64,000 bases of DNA from Gossypium raimondii (lineage: Eukaryota; Streptophyta; Magnoliopsida; Malvales; Malvaceae): positions 47,711,733 to 47,775,732 of the forward strand of contig NC_068571.1 of the NCBI RefSeq assembly GCF_025698545.1, given 5' to 3'. The notes under the pieces were generated by a model, which was not told the origin of the DNA, did no database searches, and was given only the letters and a program-made list of their open reading frames with translations. Positions within the stretch are counted from its first letter, which is position 1. Each line of letters starts with the position of its first letter. The position numbers and the translations under genes were made by a program. Shown piece after piece: positions 37,127 through 48,694 of the stretch.

Positions 37127-39987
37127 TTACGGATTCGAAGATCTCGTTGTAAGCGATGATCGCATATCTACAATGGCGGATTCGGCAGCTCCCAACTTGA
37201 GGGCCTCTTTACTTGCTCGTATGAACCGGGAAACGGCCCCTTTGGTGTACTCATGAGCTTCTTTCACCGTCATTTTCTTGCTCATCTCATCGGGAAAACT
37301 GCTCAAGAAATGGTCACCGTTAAGAACAGCAGCTAGTTGAACAACCTCACTTTGAAACTCAGACAGAGCAGCATCTTCTTTTGCTTCAGTTGTCCTCAAA
37401 GGTACAACATCTGACAATGTTTCTGCAATAGATTCAGATGAAACAGCTTACATACATGGTCTTATTATTACATATTCTCTTAGGAATTTTTAAGGTTTTT
37501 CTAGGTAAAAGAATCATGAGGCCTCTGTATTAAGTTAGATTGCATTTTGTTCCGTTTACTCAAAAAAGTTGACAAATTAATCTCTCTATATTAGATTAAA
37601 GAGCAAATTGGTCATTTCTATTGAAAATTGATGCGACGGACGAAAAATTAAGTAGTGACATATGACTTACTATGTGTATTTCATATTGATGTACACGGAT
37701 CAGTTTTTAACAGCAAAATTGAATGAAATTTTTAAAAGACTGATCAGTTTGCTTTTTAATCTAATGTACAAAGATTAATTTGTTTATTTTTGAATAGAGG
37801 GGTCAAATACCTGGACAATCAGTTCTTGGGGAAGTTAAGTGGGAAACAACATCTTCAAAAGTGCCGGCCCAAGCATCTCTGTGAGTTAAGAAATTGGAAG
37901 AAAGGTTGAAGATTTTCTTTATTGTTGCAGGGATTGATGAGTGCTCAAATTCTGAGTTTGGTGTTGGTCCTTTTGGACCACTTATCACTACAACAAAAAC
38001 ATAAAACAAAGCAATGAGTTTATTTATTACGAATTCAAGAATATCGAACTTAGGGAATGTCAACGTGACAACATGAATTGACTGATTACATTTTATTTCT
38101 ACGAAATAAGGAAAGAGTTGTAGGTGAGGAGATTCAATTTCAAGACCTATTCTTAAGAGTAAGAGTATAAACCAATCAAACTAAGCTTTCGGTTTGAAGT
38201 AGCATATGTTCCTACTAACATTAATTTTAACATTTCTTTTCTTAATTCAAAGAAGCCTCGACTTTGGAATAGGAGAAAAAGTTGCAAGCAATCATAACGT
38301 ATATTGCAGTTTTAAGAAATGAATTTAGATTTAAATCCTGGAGTTACCATGAACCCTGAAGAAATTAGTCTTTATGGGTCGTAAAATAAGAACCAATTAA
38401 ATATTAACATGTTCTTTTTGTTTTGAAAGAAGTAATATTAACATGTCACGTTAGCTTATTGTTACACCATTAACAACAATTAACGATTTAATGATTAAAA
38501 TGTTACAATATAATAACGTATATGACTAAAATACAACTTAACAAAAGTATAATTTACCCCAAGTAAAATTACAAACAGTTTAAAAATGTCATATGAACCG
38601 ACCAAACTAAGCTCTATATCCAAAGTAACATGTTTCTAATAACATACCAAAAAAAAAAAAAAAAAGCGCAGAACTAATGGTCAAAATCGGTGGAGTCATA
38701 CTAATAAAGACTGTTTTGCAAGAAAATCAACCAAATCGCAATTTGTCAAAATCAAACCATGCATGAAAAACACAGAATCTATCTTTGAAATCTTAATGTT
38801 GTCATATGACAAAAGAAAGTCAGCAACAAGTGGTTCAATTGCACTTTTAACCCCTCTTAAACGTAAACAATTCAAACATAAAAAAAACTGCAATTTTGAC
38901 CCTTTGAAAATTAAATAATTCAAAACTTACCAGTGCCTTTCTTGATCCAAGGAGAGACCATAATAGTAGGAACACGAACACCAAGTCTATCAAACTTGAA
39001 GAAAGAAGGAGCAGGACCAGTGTTCCCATCAGGGTTTGGAACATTAACAAATGGTGTCTTAACATGATCATAAAACCCACCATGTTCATCATAAGTAATC
39101 ACCAACAACGTTTCGTTCCATTGAGGGCTTGCCCTCAATGTCTCATACACTTCTTTGACCAACTTTTGACCATTAGCCACATCATGTGATGGATGATCAT
39201 CATTAGCAGGTAACCCTTTAAGATCAAAATACCTTGGTTCAATCACACTCAAGCTAGGTAACTTGCCATTCAAGGCATCTTTTTTAAACTTCAAATCAAA
39301 TTGATGGAACTTAAACACATATTTGAGTTTCCTAAGGTTTCTATAAAACAAAGTTGTGGGTATATTTTGGAAATAAACCCCAAAATCTTTACCATTTTCA
39401 TGAAGTGAATCAAAGATTGTTTTTTGAGGGTACCCTTGCGCTAATTGTTTTTTGACATGGCTAGTTGAACCATGGGAAGTAGCTGAATAAACAAAGAGTC
39501 TATTAGGTTGTGTTGGACCAGGGATTGATGAAAACCAACGATCAAACACAGCAAATTCTTTAACTAATGATGCATAAATAGGGACAGCTTCTGGTTTGAA
39601 ACCTTTCATGACTGTTTCAGACATGTTTGGGGAGATTGAGAAGGCCTGTTCTACAAAACCAGACATGGAAGGGAATGAGGAGGGAGTTGAACCAAATACC
39701 TGTTGTTCAACAGCTTCAAAAGAATGACCTGGATCTGGATCTACGAACTGAGCATCATTAGTGAAACAAACGGATTTTGGGTTTGGGGTTTTGGTTGAAA
39801 TGGGGTTACATTCATTACCAGTTACACCATTGATGGTTGGGTTTATGCCTTGTTTCATCCAACCAACCATGTGATCAAAGGATCTGTTTTCCATTACCAA
39901 AACCACTATTGTCTTAATGGGTGACTCTTGGGATACTACAAATGGTAAGATAAACAGCAAGAAAATGAAGGAAAATGAGCGCTCCAT
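37127..39987 (-). CDS. NPC: Non-specific phospholipase C (phosphoesterase family)
   Basis: Three exons (39987-38931, 37987-37811, 37422-37127; phase 1 at both introns) give 509 aa, a normal NPC length. A signal peptide is visible (about 1-19, [16 protein letters not shown]). The phosphoesterase signatures are [12 protein letters not shown] (ENRSFDH at 33-39), [38 protein letters not shown] and [12 protein letters not shown], followed by [16 protein letters not shown]. Exon 2 continues with [18 protein letters not shown] and DAWAGTF. NPCs cleave phosphatidylcholine and related lipids, or galactolipids, to diacylglycerol in membrane or secretory compartments. The signal peptide and lack of a long C-terminal extension fit the NPC1/NPC2/NPC6 group; I lean to NPC6 because of the nearby NF-YC gene. 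Intron 2 is mostly a foldback MITE that reaches the splice donor. Confidence 0.93.
37504..37808. mobile_element. Foldback MITE family A copy in phospholipase C intron 2
   Basis: The left end GGTAAAAGAATCATGAGG and inner AGTTAGATTGCATTTTG match the elements at 8748 and 42784. The right arm (GATTAATTTGTTTATTTTTG) stops within a few bases of the exon at 37811 and lacks about 45 terminal bases present in the other copies. Confidence 0.75.
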
Positions 39988-40028
39988 TGAAGAAAAAGAT
40001 TGGGTTTTTTCTTTTCCCTTTTTGGGTC

Positions 40029-40036
40029 TTTATATA
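40029..40036 (-). promoter_or_regulatory. Candidate TATA box of the phospholipase C gene
   Basis: TATATAAA on the minus strand lies 42-49 bases upstream of the ATG at 39987, which would give a very short leader. An alternative TATATAAAG lies near 40288-40296. Either could serve; the sequence does not decide. Confidence 0.35.
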
Positions 40037-40561
40037 GTGGATTTTCTAGGAATCCAAACACCTTGAAAACTCTTATCCTATAATGGAAAACAAAGTGAAT
40101 GATATTTTTTTAAAATAAAAGAAAACTTGATTGAGAATTCAATATATTATTAGACAAAGACAGTAACTTTAGTTGGATTATTTTCAGAGTAAAGAAGGAA
40201 TGCAAGAAATTTAAAATAATTTAGATACAAAATGACACACACACCCACAGAAGGAAAAAGAAGGTTCTGGGTTTTTTTTTTGGTGTTCTTTATATAATGA
40301 TGAATGCTTTTTAAAGAATAAAAATTAAATAAAAAACAACAAAAACGGAAAAATAATAAAGTGGAGGAGCCAGAGAAAGTAACATATGGAATTAAATATG
40401 GAATCTGGTTTTTTTACTAAATTTTATTAGTATTTTTTCAATATTTTAATACGCTTTAGCGTCTTTCGAACTAAATTCTCTTACATTGACAATAATCTTT
40501 CATGCCAATCGAGTTAAGATTCAATCTGAAATTTTATTAGTACAGATATCATTTTATTATT

Positions 40562-40912
40562 GGTTAAAATATGTTGTTAGTCCTTCTACTTGTATAGAGT
40601 TTGAAATTTAGTTTTGTATTTATAAAACTAAAAATTTAATCAGATATATTTTTAATTAAAAACCTAATCCAATCATTATGTCATTAATAGTTTTATCAAA
40701 ATTTGCCAATTTATCATATTTATTTTGGTTAGTGATATGCGAGTAGCTTAACTAAGTTTTCAAATTGACAAATTTTAATAGAAAATAGTTACGATTTAAA
40801 TGGTTGGGTTAAATTTTTAAAATAAAAAAGGTAGAATTTTTTTTACTTTTTAAATATAGGGATTAAATCTTAAATTTAGTCAAAGTACAATGACTAATAA
40901 TATATTTTAAAT
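40562..40912. mobile_element. MITE with perfect 9-bp target duplication (family B, second copy)
   Basis: The left end is GGTTAAAATATGTTGTTAGT; the reverse complement of the right end begins ATTTAAAATATATTATTAGT. TTTATTATT flanks both sides (40553-40561 and 40913-40921). The 351-bp element has no coding sequence and is related to 25495-25793. Confidence 0.8.
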
Positions 40913-40921
40913 TTTATTATT

Positions 40922-42783
40922 TTTAAGCTACAAGTATTTGATTAATAATTACCATTTAAATTAATTATTATAGACACTAAATAAATAATTTAACAATTTA
41001 AGCCAAATCAAACTAAGGTGTTGTTTGATAAATTGAAAATTAAATGTTAAAAGATATTTTTGAAAAATCAAGTACTAAATTTAAGTTATAAAATTTGTTA
41101 TTGTATTACTTAAAATTAAGTACAAAATATAATTAGACTGTTTGATAAATGTAAACTTTAAATTTTAAATTATGAAAATTGTTTATATTATATTGAAAAT
41201 ACATTTCATATTATTTTAAAAATCAAATTTTAGAACTGAAGTTTTTAAACGATAATAGTAATGTTAAAAGAGATAAAATAAAATAATTAAAAATATTATA
41301 CATTCAGTTTATCATTTGGTTTTATTATAAAATATTTTAAAAATTAAATTATTTTTAGAGTTAAAATAAAAAATTAAATTATTAAATATGGTAATTTTCA
41401 GTTAATATTAATTTTGGGTTCAACGAGTTTTTTCTTAAAAATGAATTTATCGTTTTAATTGTTGTATTATAAATTATTAAAGTTATAAAGAAATGTTAAA
41501 ACTTTTGTCTAATGTGAAAACAGAAAAACAAAGAATATCAAATGTAATTTATTATTTTATTTATAGAAATATTAGAGGTAGACAATGAAAATTGTGCTGG
41601 CAGTGCCAAGATTTTCTATTTTAAACTTAAAATAAATATCTCTAATTACAATTTGCTCATATAACTATAATAAAAATAAATCAATAAACTATTTCCCAAA
41701 AACATTATAAATTTAAAATATTCTTAATTAGAAAAACAACAACATAATTTCTGTACTTTTTTCCTTTTATAGAAATAATTATAAATAAAAATCCTTTTAT
41801 TTTTAATCTTAAAATCTAAAAATTTTGAAATTTCATTTATATGAAAAACAAATATTATTAACAAAACCCATGATGAAAAAGTTGAAAAATTAGAGTGGTG
41901 TATTGAGATGGCAATTTGGAGTAAAAGTAGTACAGTGTTCCTTATGTCGTGAGTTAGATTATATTTTATTTTTATTAAAAAGTAGATAAACTAATTTTGT
42001 ATATTAGTATGAGATATACATGGCACCTCACGTGTTATTATTTAATTATTTTGTGAATCACTTCAATCTTTAGCGGTACAAATAGATGAATATTGCAGAG
42101 TTAGAGTAAATACGGATAAATATTTGGATTTAAATTTCAAATTAAAAAAAAGTGATAAAAGAAAATGGTTTGCCACTACTTTGCATTTACAAAAGAAATG
42201 TTCAATCAACCGGATTTATTGCACTATTAACATGTGAACTATACCTAATCTAATCATTACTTAATAAATAATTTAAAGATCAAATTGCGTGCAAGGTTTT
42301 TGTATTTTGTATTTTGTATTTTGGTAGATTTAGTCCTTTTGTTTTCTAAAGTCAAATATTTAAGGAATTTGAGGTGGCTCACTTTTTAAAAATATACAAT
42401 TTTGTATAATTAGATATATATATATATATATATCATATATTTTCTTCTTTTTTTCCTTTCTAAATGTGTAAAAAGAATATATATATATATATATATATAA
42501 ACATTAATCACATCAAATTATTTGACAAAATTAATAAGGATTTTAAATTGAAAACATAATTCGAAAAATAAAAAGATGGAAAATGATTAAATTATAATGA
42601 AAGAAATGATAAAATACAAGATTTTGATGAAAAGTTATAATAATCCAAAGGTTTGAAGTAAGAAAAAGAGCATATAATATGAAAGTAGATGTTGTAGACA
42701 ATTGGATACAGATAAGTTGAAAAAGGCAGCGTGTCTGGTCCTAAATGGATCTAGTCTTCATCAAGATAAGCATGCTTTTGAGT
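40922..42783. other. AT-rich intergenic sequence with microsatellites
   Basis: No gene is visible. (AT)n tracts occur at 42414-42432 and 42478-42498, and a short TGTATTT repeat near 42298-42322. A stretch starting GGTGTTGTTTGATAAATTG at 41018 may be another MITE, but its right end is unclear. Confidence 0.5.
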
Positions 42784-43142
42784 GGTGAAATTACTATGGA
42801 GGTCCCTTTATTAAAGTTAGATTGCATTTTGTTTCTTCTACTCAAAAAATGACCAAATCAGTCTTTCTACATTACATCAAAGAGTAATCTGATCCTTTTG
42901 TTAAAAGTTCCATCTGTTTTTATTATTAAAAACTGCTCATGAAGTACATGTGGCGCGCCATGTGTATCTGTCTATTATGTCGTCTGTCACACCAATTTTT
43001 AGCATACAAATGGATAAAATTTTTAGTAGAAATGACTAATTTACTCTTTAATATGATGTACAATGATTGATTTACCCATTTAAGTAAAAATGGTAAAATG
43101 CAATCTAACTCTTAATACAAGGGCCTCAATGATACTTTTACC
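42784..43142. mobile_element. Foldback MITE family A, full copy
   Basis: The left end GGTGAAATTACTATGGAGG pairs with the reverse complement of the right end, GGTAAAAGTATCATTGAGG. Pairing continues through TTAGATTGCATTTTG to a centre near 42955 (TGGCGCGCCATG). No clear target duplication and no coding sequence are seen. Confidence 0.75.
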
Positions 43143-43868
43143 ACAGCTCATCAATACTAATTAATTGCAATTTTAAAATTCTCATAGCTTCAATCTTATT
43201 AAATGAAAGATTTATGGCTTAGATTCACATTAAGTAGATAGTATTTCTTTTATAAATCACAAGTGTTTTCATCCGTTTTATGGTTAGAGTATAGTCCTAT
43301 TTGAACCGAGGGTGGTATTCAAGTCTTGATGAGTATTTTTATTTTATTGTATATTTATAATTTTTATGTATATAATAAATATGTGAATATGCTATATATT
43401 AAATATTTGTCTAAGTTAATGTCACAAGTCAATTGGGTACCATTTTAATTGGGTAATGATGAAAATACTCTTAATTTATAAAATAAAGTATATTATTTTA
43501 AGTGTATTTTTATCATTTTATATCTACACATAATAAAATTTTAACTAGCCTTTGTAGTTTTCAATGTTTAAACTTCACCATTCAAATTTATTATTTTATC
43601 AACTTTTTATAAATATATTTGTAACGTACCCACAACATAAATGTGTCATAATCTAATTATATATTATAATTTTATAATATTAAATTGAGTGTTTCATAAT
43701 TAAAATGAATTAGCATAAAACATTGTGTATATTTTTTTATATAGGGATAATATAAATTTTGGCTCTTGAATTTGGTAATTAGATCTATTTTGGTCATTCA
43801 ATTTGGCAATTAAATTCATTTTTGGCCATTGAACTTAAATTCTATCAAGATTTGATGATGTGACCAAT

Positions 43869-45542
43869 TGTGATAGCCCGAAATAGGGCCTAATCGAAAC
43901 AGTGGTTTCGTAACCACAAATCCGAAGTGAAATAGTTTAATTTTATAAATTTTTATTAATTACCGATTGATTGAAATATTGTGTGAAAATATGGATAGGA
44001 AATTTTAATGATTTAGTGCCTAATTGAATTTTTAGGACTAAATTGAGAAAAAATGCAAAGTGTGTCTAATTAGTGATTAAATGACTTAATTGAATTATTG
44101 CATGAAATTGGAAGTGTTTATGTGGCAAATAGACCATAAATTAGTGTTATGGACACATAAGGGTAATTCTAGAAAAAATATCTAAGTAAATGGGTCAAGG
44201 GCATTTTTTGTCAAAATTGAATAAAAGACAAAATAAGATGAAAATAAGTGTTCATCTTCTTCAAAATTGGAGCTTGCTGCCAAAAATTCCATGTTACCAT
44301 AGCTAGGGTTCTTGATTTTTCTAACCTCAATTGTAAGTGATTTCTTGCCCCGTTTTTAATTATTTTCGAATTTTTATGCTTATCGAGGCTTGAATTTCAT
44401 GTTTCTACGATTTATTTTAAATGGAATTAAAGTTTAAAAATTGACCCATTCCTGATATAGTTGTAATTTGACGAGTGATGTTAGATAATGAATGTTTGAA
44501 GTGTTAATTATGAGTTTTACTAGATAAATTTCGATAAAAATGTTGAAAAATGACTAAATTGTGAAAGATAGTAAAGTGTGCATAAAGTTGTGATTTTGTG
44601 AAATTGAGGGCTGATATGAGCATGAAATATGATTTAGTGAGGTTTGAAATTTAATAAATTTAGTTAATTTTATTTTACGAGCTTTGGGATGAAAGTGTAA
44701 TTTTAAAAGTTATGGGAAAAATGTAAATTTGTCAAAATATTGTGTATGAATTGTATTTGAATGAAATGTTGATAAAATATATTAAATTGTGTTAATATAG
44801 ATCAAGAAAGAAGAAATAGTGGAAGTGATTGGGGAAAAGAGAAGGTTATCGACTAATTTACGAAAATAGTCGTTTTGCATCCGAGGTAAGTTACGTGTAA
44901 ATAATAGCAATATATTTTTATAAATTGTGAATTATATTTGATATGTGAATTAATATTGAATGTGGAAGGAAAATTGTTCATTAATTATTCAAGTGATAAA
45001 GTGTTTAAAATAAAGTGTTAAGTGTAAATTCCCGGTTGAACTTAGGAATAGAAGTGGATACAAGTGACATGTCACTAGAGACCAGTGTTACTGATGTTAC
45101 TGATGAGTCCCGGTCTGGGTGATCTAGCATGTGTTGCAGGCACCTGACAGCTTGTATGAGCAAGCCCATGGACATTTCCAGTGTTATTGATCAATGGTAG
45201 CTTCGGCTACAATTCAGTGGTAGCTATGGCTGCATATCAGTGGTAGCTTCTGCTACATATCAGTGTGGCACTTATGTGCTAATTCTCTACGTATCCATGT
45301 ATATTCTGAGTGTAGTTTCAGAAGATATATGAGTCTAGTTTCAGGGAAAATTTACGGATTTAAATTTCGAGTTTCGTAACTCGAGTTATAATTAAATTAG
45401 TGACAGTCGCGCAGGTGGACAATTTTGTTGTGAATAGTGAAATTAATTCTAAAAGCAAATTTTTATGCTCCGAACTAGTAAGTTAAGTTAGATAACGCCT
45501 CATGCTCGACTCCGGCAACGGTCTCGGGTAAGGGGTGTTACA
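43869..45542. mobile_element. Solo LTR (1674 bp) with CCAAT target duplication
   Basis: It starts TGTGATAGCCC and ends GGGGTGTTACA, the TG..CA ends of an LTR. CCAAT flanks both sides (43864-43868 and 45543-45547). There is no internal region, so it is probably the product of LTR-LTR recombination. A 23-bp tandem motif (CAGTGGTAGCT..GCTAC) repeats three times at 45192-45260. The end style resembles the LTR that starts at 62118. Confidence 0.9.
45192..45260 (+). repeat. Three-unit 23-bp tandem repeat inside the solo LTR
   Basis: The units start at 45192, 45215 and 45238, each near CAGTGGTAGCTTCGGCTAC, and a partial fourth follows at 45261. TAGCTTCGGCTA within the unit is a small hairpin. Confidence 0.8.
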
Positions 45543-46113
45543 CCAATGCTATTGGAACATGGTTGAATCGGAGAAATTGATAACTGATTGATATAATGAC
45601 TCAAACAAAAGGGTTGAACTGGTTGACTCAACGACTTGAAATTAGTAAAAATTGACAGTTGAATAGGGTGAACCTGTTTAATATTTTTATTTTTATTTTT
45701 ATTTTTTAAGTATTTCTATGAATTTTGTAGTTATTTATTTAATTATTGTTGGTCTGACAATCAAATCAATTGAATTGAGAATCGGTGGTCTTACCTGTTC
45801 AACTAATGATTCGATTATTAAAATGTTGTATGTGACACTATGAGATTGTACACATCATCACCTAAATATTTATATAAAATTTTTAATTTTCAAGTGATGA
45901 TGATGTGGAATAATGTCAGAGGGCCACATTATCAAAATTTTATATTTTTCAAGTTCATAGATCAAAATAGATCTATCTGTTAAGTTCAAGTGACAAAATG
46001 GATAAAAAAAATGTATAAGTACAAGAATGAATCTAATTACTAAGATTAGGGGGTGAAAATTATATTATCCCTTTTATATATACATTGTCATCCCTATGAC
46101 ACAAATCATAAAA

Positions 46114-47489
46114 GGTAAACTACACAAATAGTCACCCAACTATGCTTGCATTCTTGTTTTGGTCACCAAACTTTAAAATTTTTCAATATAGGTACTGATG
46201 TTTGAGTTCATTCCTGTTTTGGTCTCCTGATAACGAAAAGCCTTTTCTCTAACCAGTATAATAACACATTTAGTCCTGAATACTTACATATTCTATCAAT
46301 TTGATCCTGATTCTAAATAATTCAATAATCTTAACTCTTCACACTTACAAATTCTATCAATTTGATCCTTATACTTCTTAATCAAAGCTTTCAAAATTAA
46401 AAAAAAATGCATTTCACATCTATAAATTTGTAAAACCAAAAAGAAAAAATTTGTCTCAACTAACAAGCCATTTTCCGAGCCAATTTTAATACCAATAAGC
46501 TTATCTTGAAACTTTATTTCCTTTTCTTTTTTTCATTAATTTTATTCTAAATATAATATTTTATAACCCTTCGTTTGATAAAATTTTGGCTAAAGAAAAT
46601 AGAAAAGCCTTTAAAAAACTTTAGATTTATCTTCTTGTTAACAGTATGATATTTCCTTCAAGGTACATAAAAATAGTTATCGAAGTTGGTTCTTGAAATT
46701 GAAAAATAAATCTAGAGTTAAAAAATATAACTTTGAAAAATTCAATTGTTCAATCAATTTTATATAATAAAAATTATGAACATTTAATTTTTCATGAGAA
46801 AAAACGTGAAAGAAATAATTGAATTTCATTTTATTACATTGATAATAAATTTTCTAATTTTATAAATTGATTAAGAGATTATTATGTGAACTAATTATTT
46901 TTAATTATTTGTTTTCAATTTTAAATCAACAATAAGCAATATGTATTACTAATAATCGATTTAGTGCCAAATCATTTACCAAATTAATTAAAAACTAGAA
47001 TTATGCTAGTCGAGTGAAAAATTATTTTTAAAAATATTAAATTATTTATATAATTTTATTATATAATATACTTTTAAATTTATATTTTCTATTATTTTTA
47101 ATGGCGCTTAGTTAATTTCTAACACTAACTTCTAAAAGAAAAGGGTTATGTACCGAATTAAAACAATTAATAAGAGTGGAATGCCTCTGTTTTAAATATT
47201 GAAATCTTTGATTAGGAAGTTTGAAGATCAAATTGAGAGAATTTGTAAATGTGAAGGGCTAAATTTATTGAATTATTTAGAATTAGAACCAATTTGATAG
47301 AACAAGCAAGAATTTAGGACTAAATATGTTATTATGCGAGTTAGACAAAGACTTTCTGTTATCAATGTAATGGCGGGTGACCAAAATAGGAACGAATTCA
47401 AACATTAGTGCCTAAATTAAAAATTTTAAAATTGGGTGACTAAAACAGGAATGTGACCATAATTGGGCTACTATTTGTACAATTTACCC
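46114..47489. mobile_element. Long MITE or non-autonomous Mutator-like element
   Basis: The left end GGTAAACTACACAAATAGTC pairs with the reverse complement of the right end, GGTAAATTGTACAAATAGTA. Inner blocks match too (GTCACCAAACTTTAAAATTT / AAATTTTAAAATTGGGTGAC). The interior of about 1.4 kb is AT-rich and not coding. No exact target duplication was found. Confidence 0.6.
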
Positions 47490-47903
47490 AAAAAATTACA
47501 AGAAAGAACAAAAAAAAATCACAGAACTTATACATTTCATCATCTAGGTGCTTTGGAGCTTAGGGACCAAGGAAATTGTTCTTTTCGTTTTATTTTAATT
47601 AAAATGTAGCACATAGACCCAAGAACAGGGTGAGAGTGTGAGTGTGACCCACAAACCGACAGTTTTGGGAACTTTAAGCCATTTTTGAAGCCTCTACACT
47701 TCCAAGTTTCAACTCTTTCAACCCCATATCCCAAACTTCTTTCCTTTTCCTTTTTTGAATTATTATTTGTGTCACAAAGTCTTCCATTCATACCTTAATT
47801 TCATCTCAATTTTTAATATTTTTATTAAATTTCTAACACATCAATTTTACACTAATTAAATTCTCTTGTTAATCGAGTTGAGTTTAATATATGAATCAAA
47901 TTT

Positions 47904-47943
<40 letters not shown>

Positions 47944-48694
47944 ACTTAAATTCAACTTACTGATAAAATTACTGTTATACCCTTATCAATTTACAAATAT
48001 TCTAAACAATCCTATATACAAAACAGCCGTAGGTGATTCTCTATAAACCTTACGTAACCCATAAACAGCCCGTTATGCACTCTCATTGGACTACCAAAGC
48101 AAAACCAACTCGTAAATATTGCTTGGTTCACAAATTTGTGTTTGTTGTTGGCATTGTGAAGGTGAAAATGAACCCACACTTCGAAATTGTTTCTTTCCTG
48201 AAGTCTTATTTTCGGTTCAATTAATTTATCTGATTTAATTGAATAAATTATTAAAAACTATAAAAATATATTTTAAAAGAAACAGAAAAAATCAATTCAA
48301 TCGGTTTACAAGCCAACCAATCTAATCTCTTATTTTAGATCATTACCCTTATCAATTTTTAATCCAACCGATATTCGATCTGTGTCAACCTTTATAATAG
48401 AGGGAATCCAAACATTGAAATCTGAAACAAACGACTGCTATCACATAATAAATTATATTTTATACATTGTAATTTCACCCTTCATTAAAGGGGGGAGACA
48501 GCCACACAGCTCAACCTTGTAAACTAAGCAACAAGCATTCCCCCCCGCTAAAAATAAATTGATATCTTAATTTGTATAGACCCCCAAAAATTAAGGAAAA
48601 TAAAATCAAACATAAAAGGAATTTGGGCATTCAATCCTAAAGAAATTCATTGCATTGTTCTTCATATATATATATTGGAAGTTTTTTAAGAATG
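47490..48694. other. Intergenic sequence and 3' flank of CBSCBSPB
   Basis: It includes an (AT)n microsatellite (47907-47942) and a minus-strand 83-aa frame (47791-47540) of unknown nature that I do not call a gene. A fragment with TTCAATTAATTTATCTG.. near 48210-48320 resembles sequence at 56770-56830. The last 200 bases are probably 3' UTR. Confidence 0.45.
47907..47942. repeat. (AT)n microsatellite
   Basis: About 18 uninterrupted AT dinucleotides. Confidence 0.95.

Larger units (their letters stand above)
43744..46071. mobile_element. MITE interrupted by a solo LTR
   Basis: The left end GGGATAATATAAATTTTGGC pairs with the reverse complement of the right end, GGGATAATATAATTTTCACC. GGTAATTAGATCTATTTTGG on the left has counterparts on the right. 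TTTTATATA flanks both sides perfectly (43735-43743 and 46072-46080), a 9-bp Mutator-type duplication. Without the LTR insert and its 5-bp duplication, the element is about 650 bp. Confidence 0.75.

Noticed and set aside
47540-47791. 83-aa minus-strand frame
   Set aside because: It has no recognisable domain, no introns with supporting sites, and lies in repeat-rich intergenic DNA; kept only as a note.
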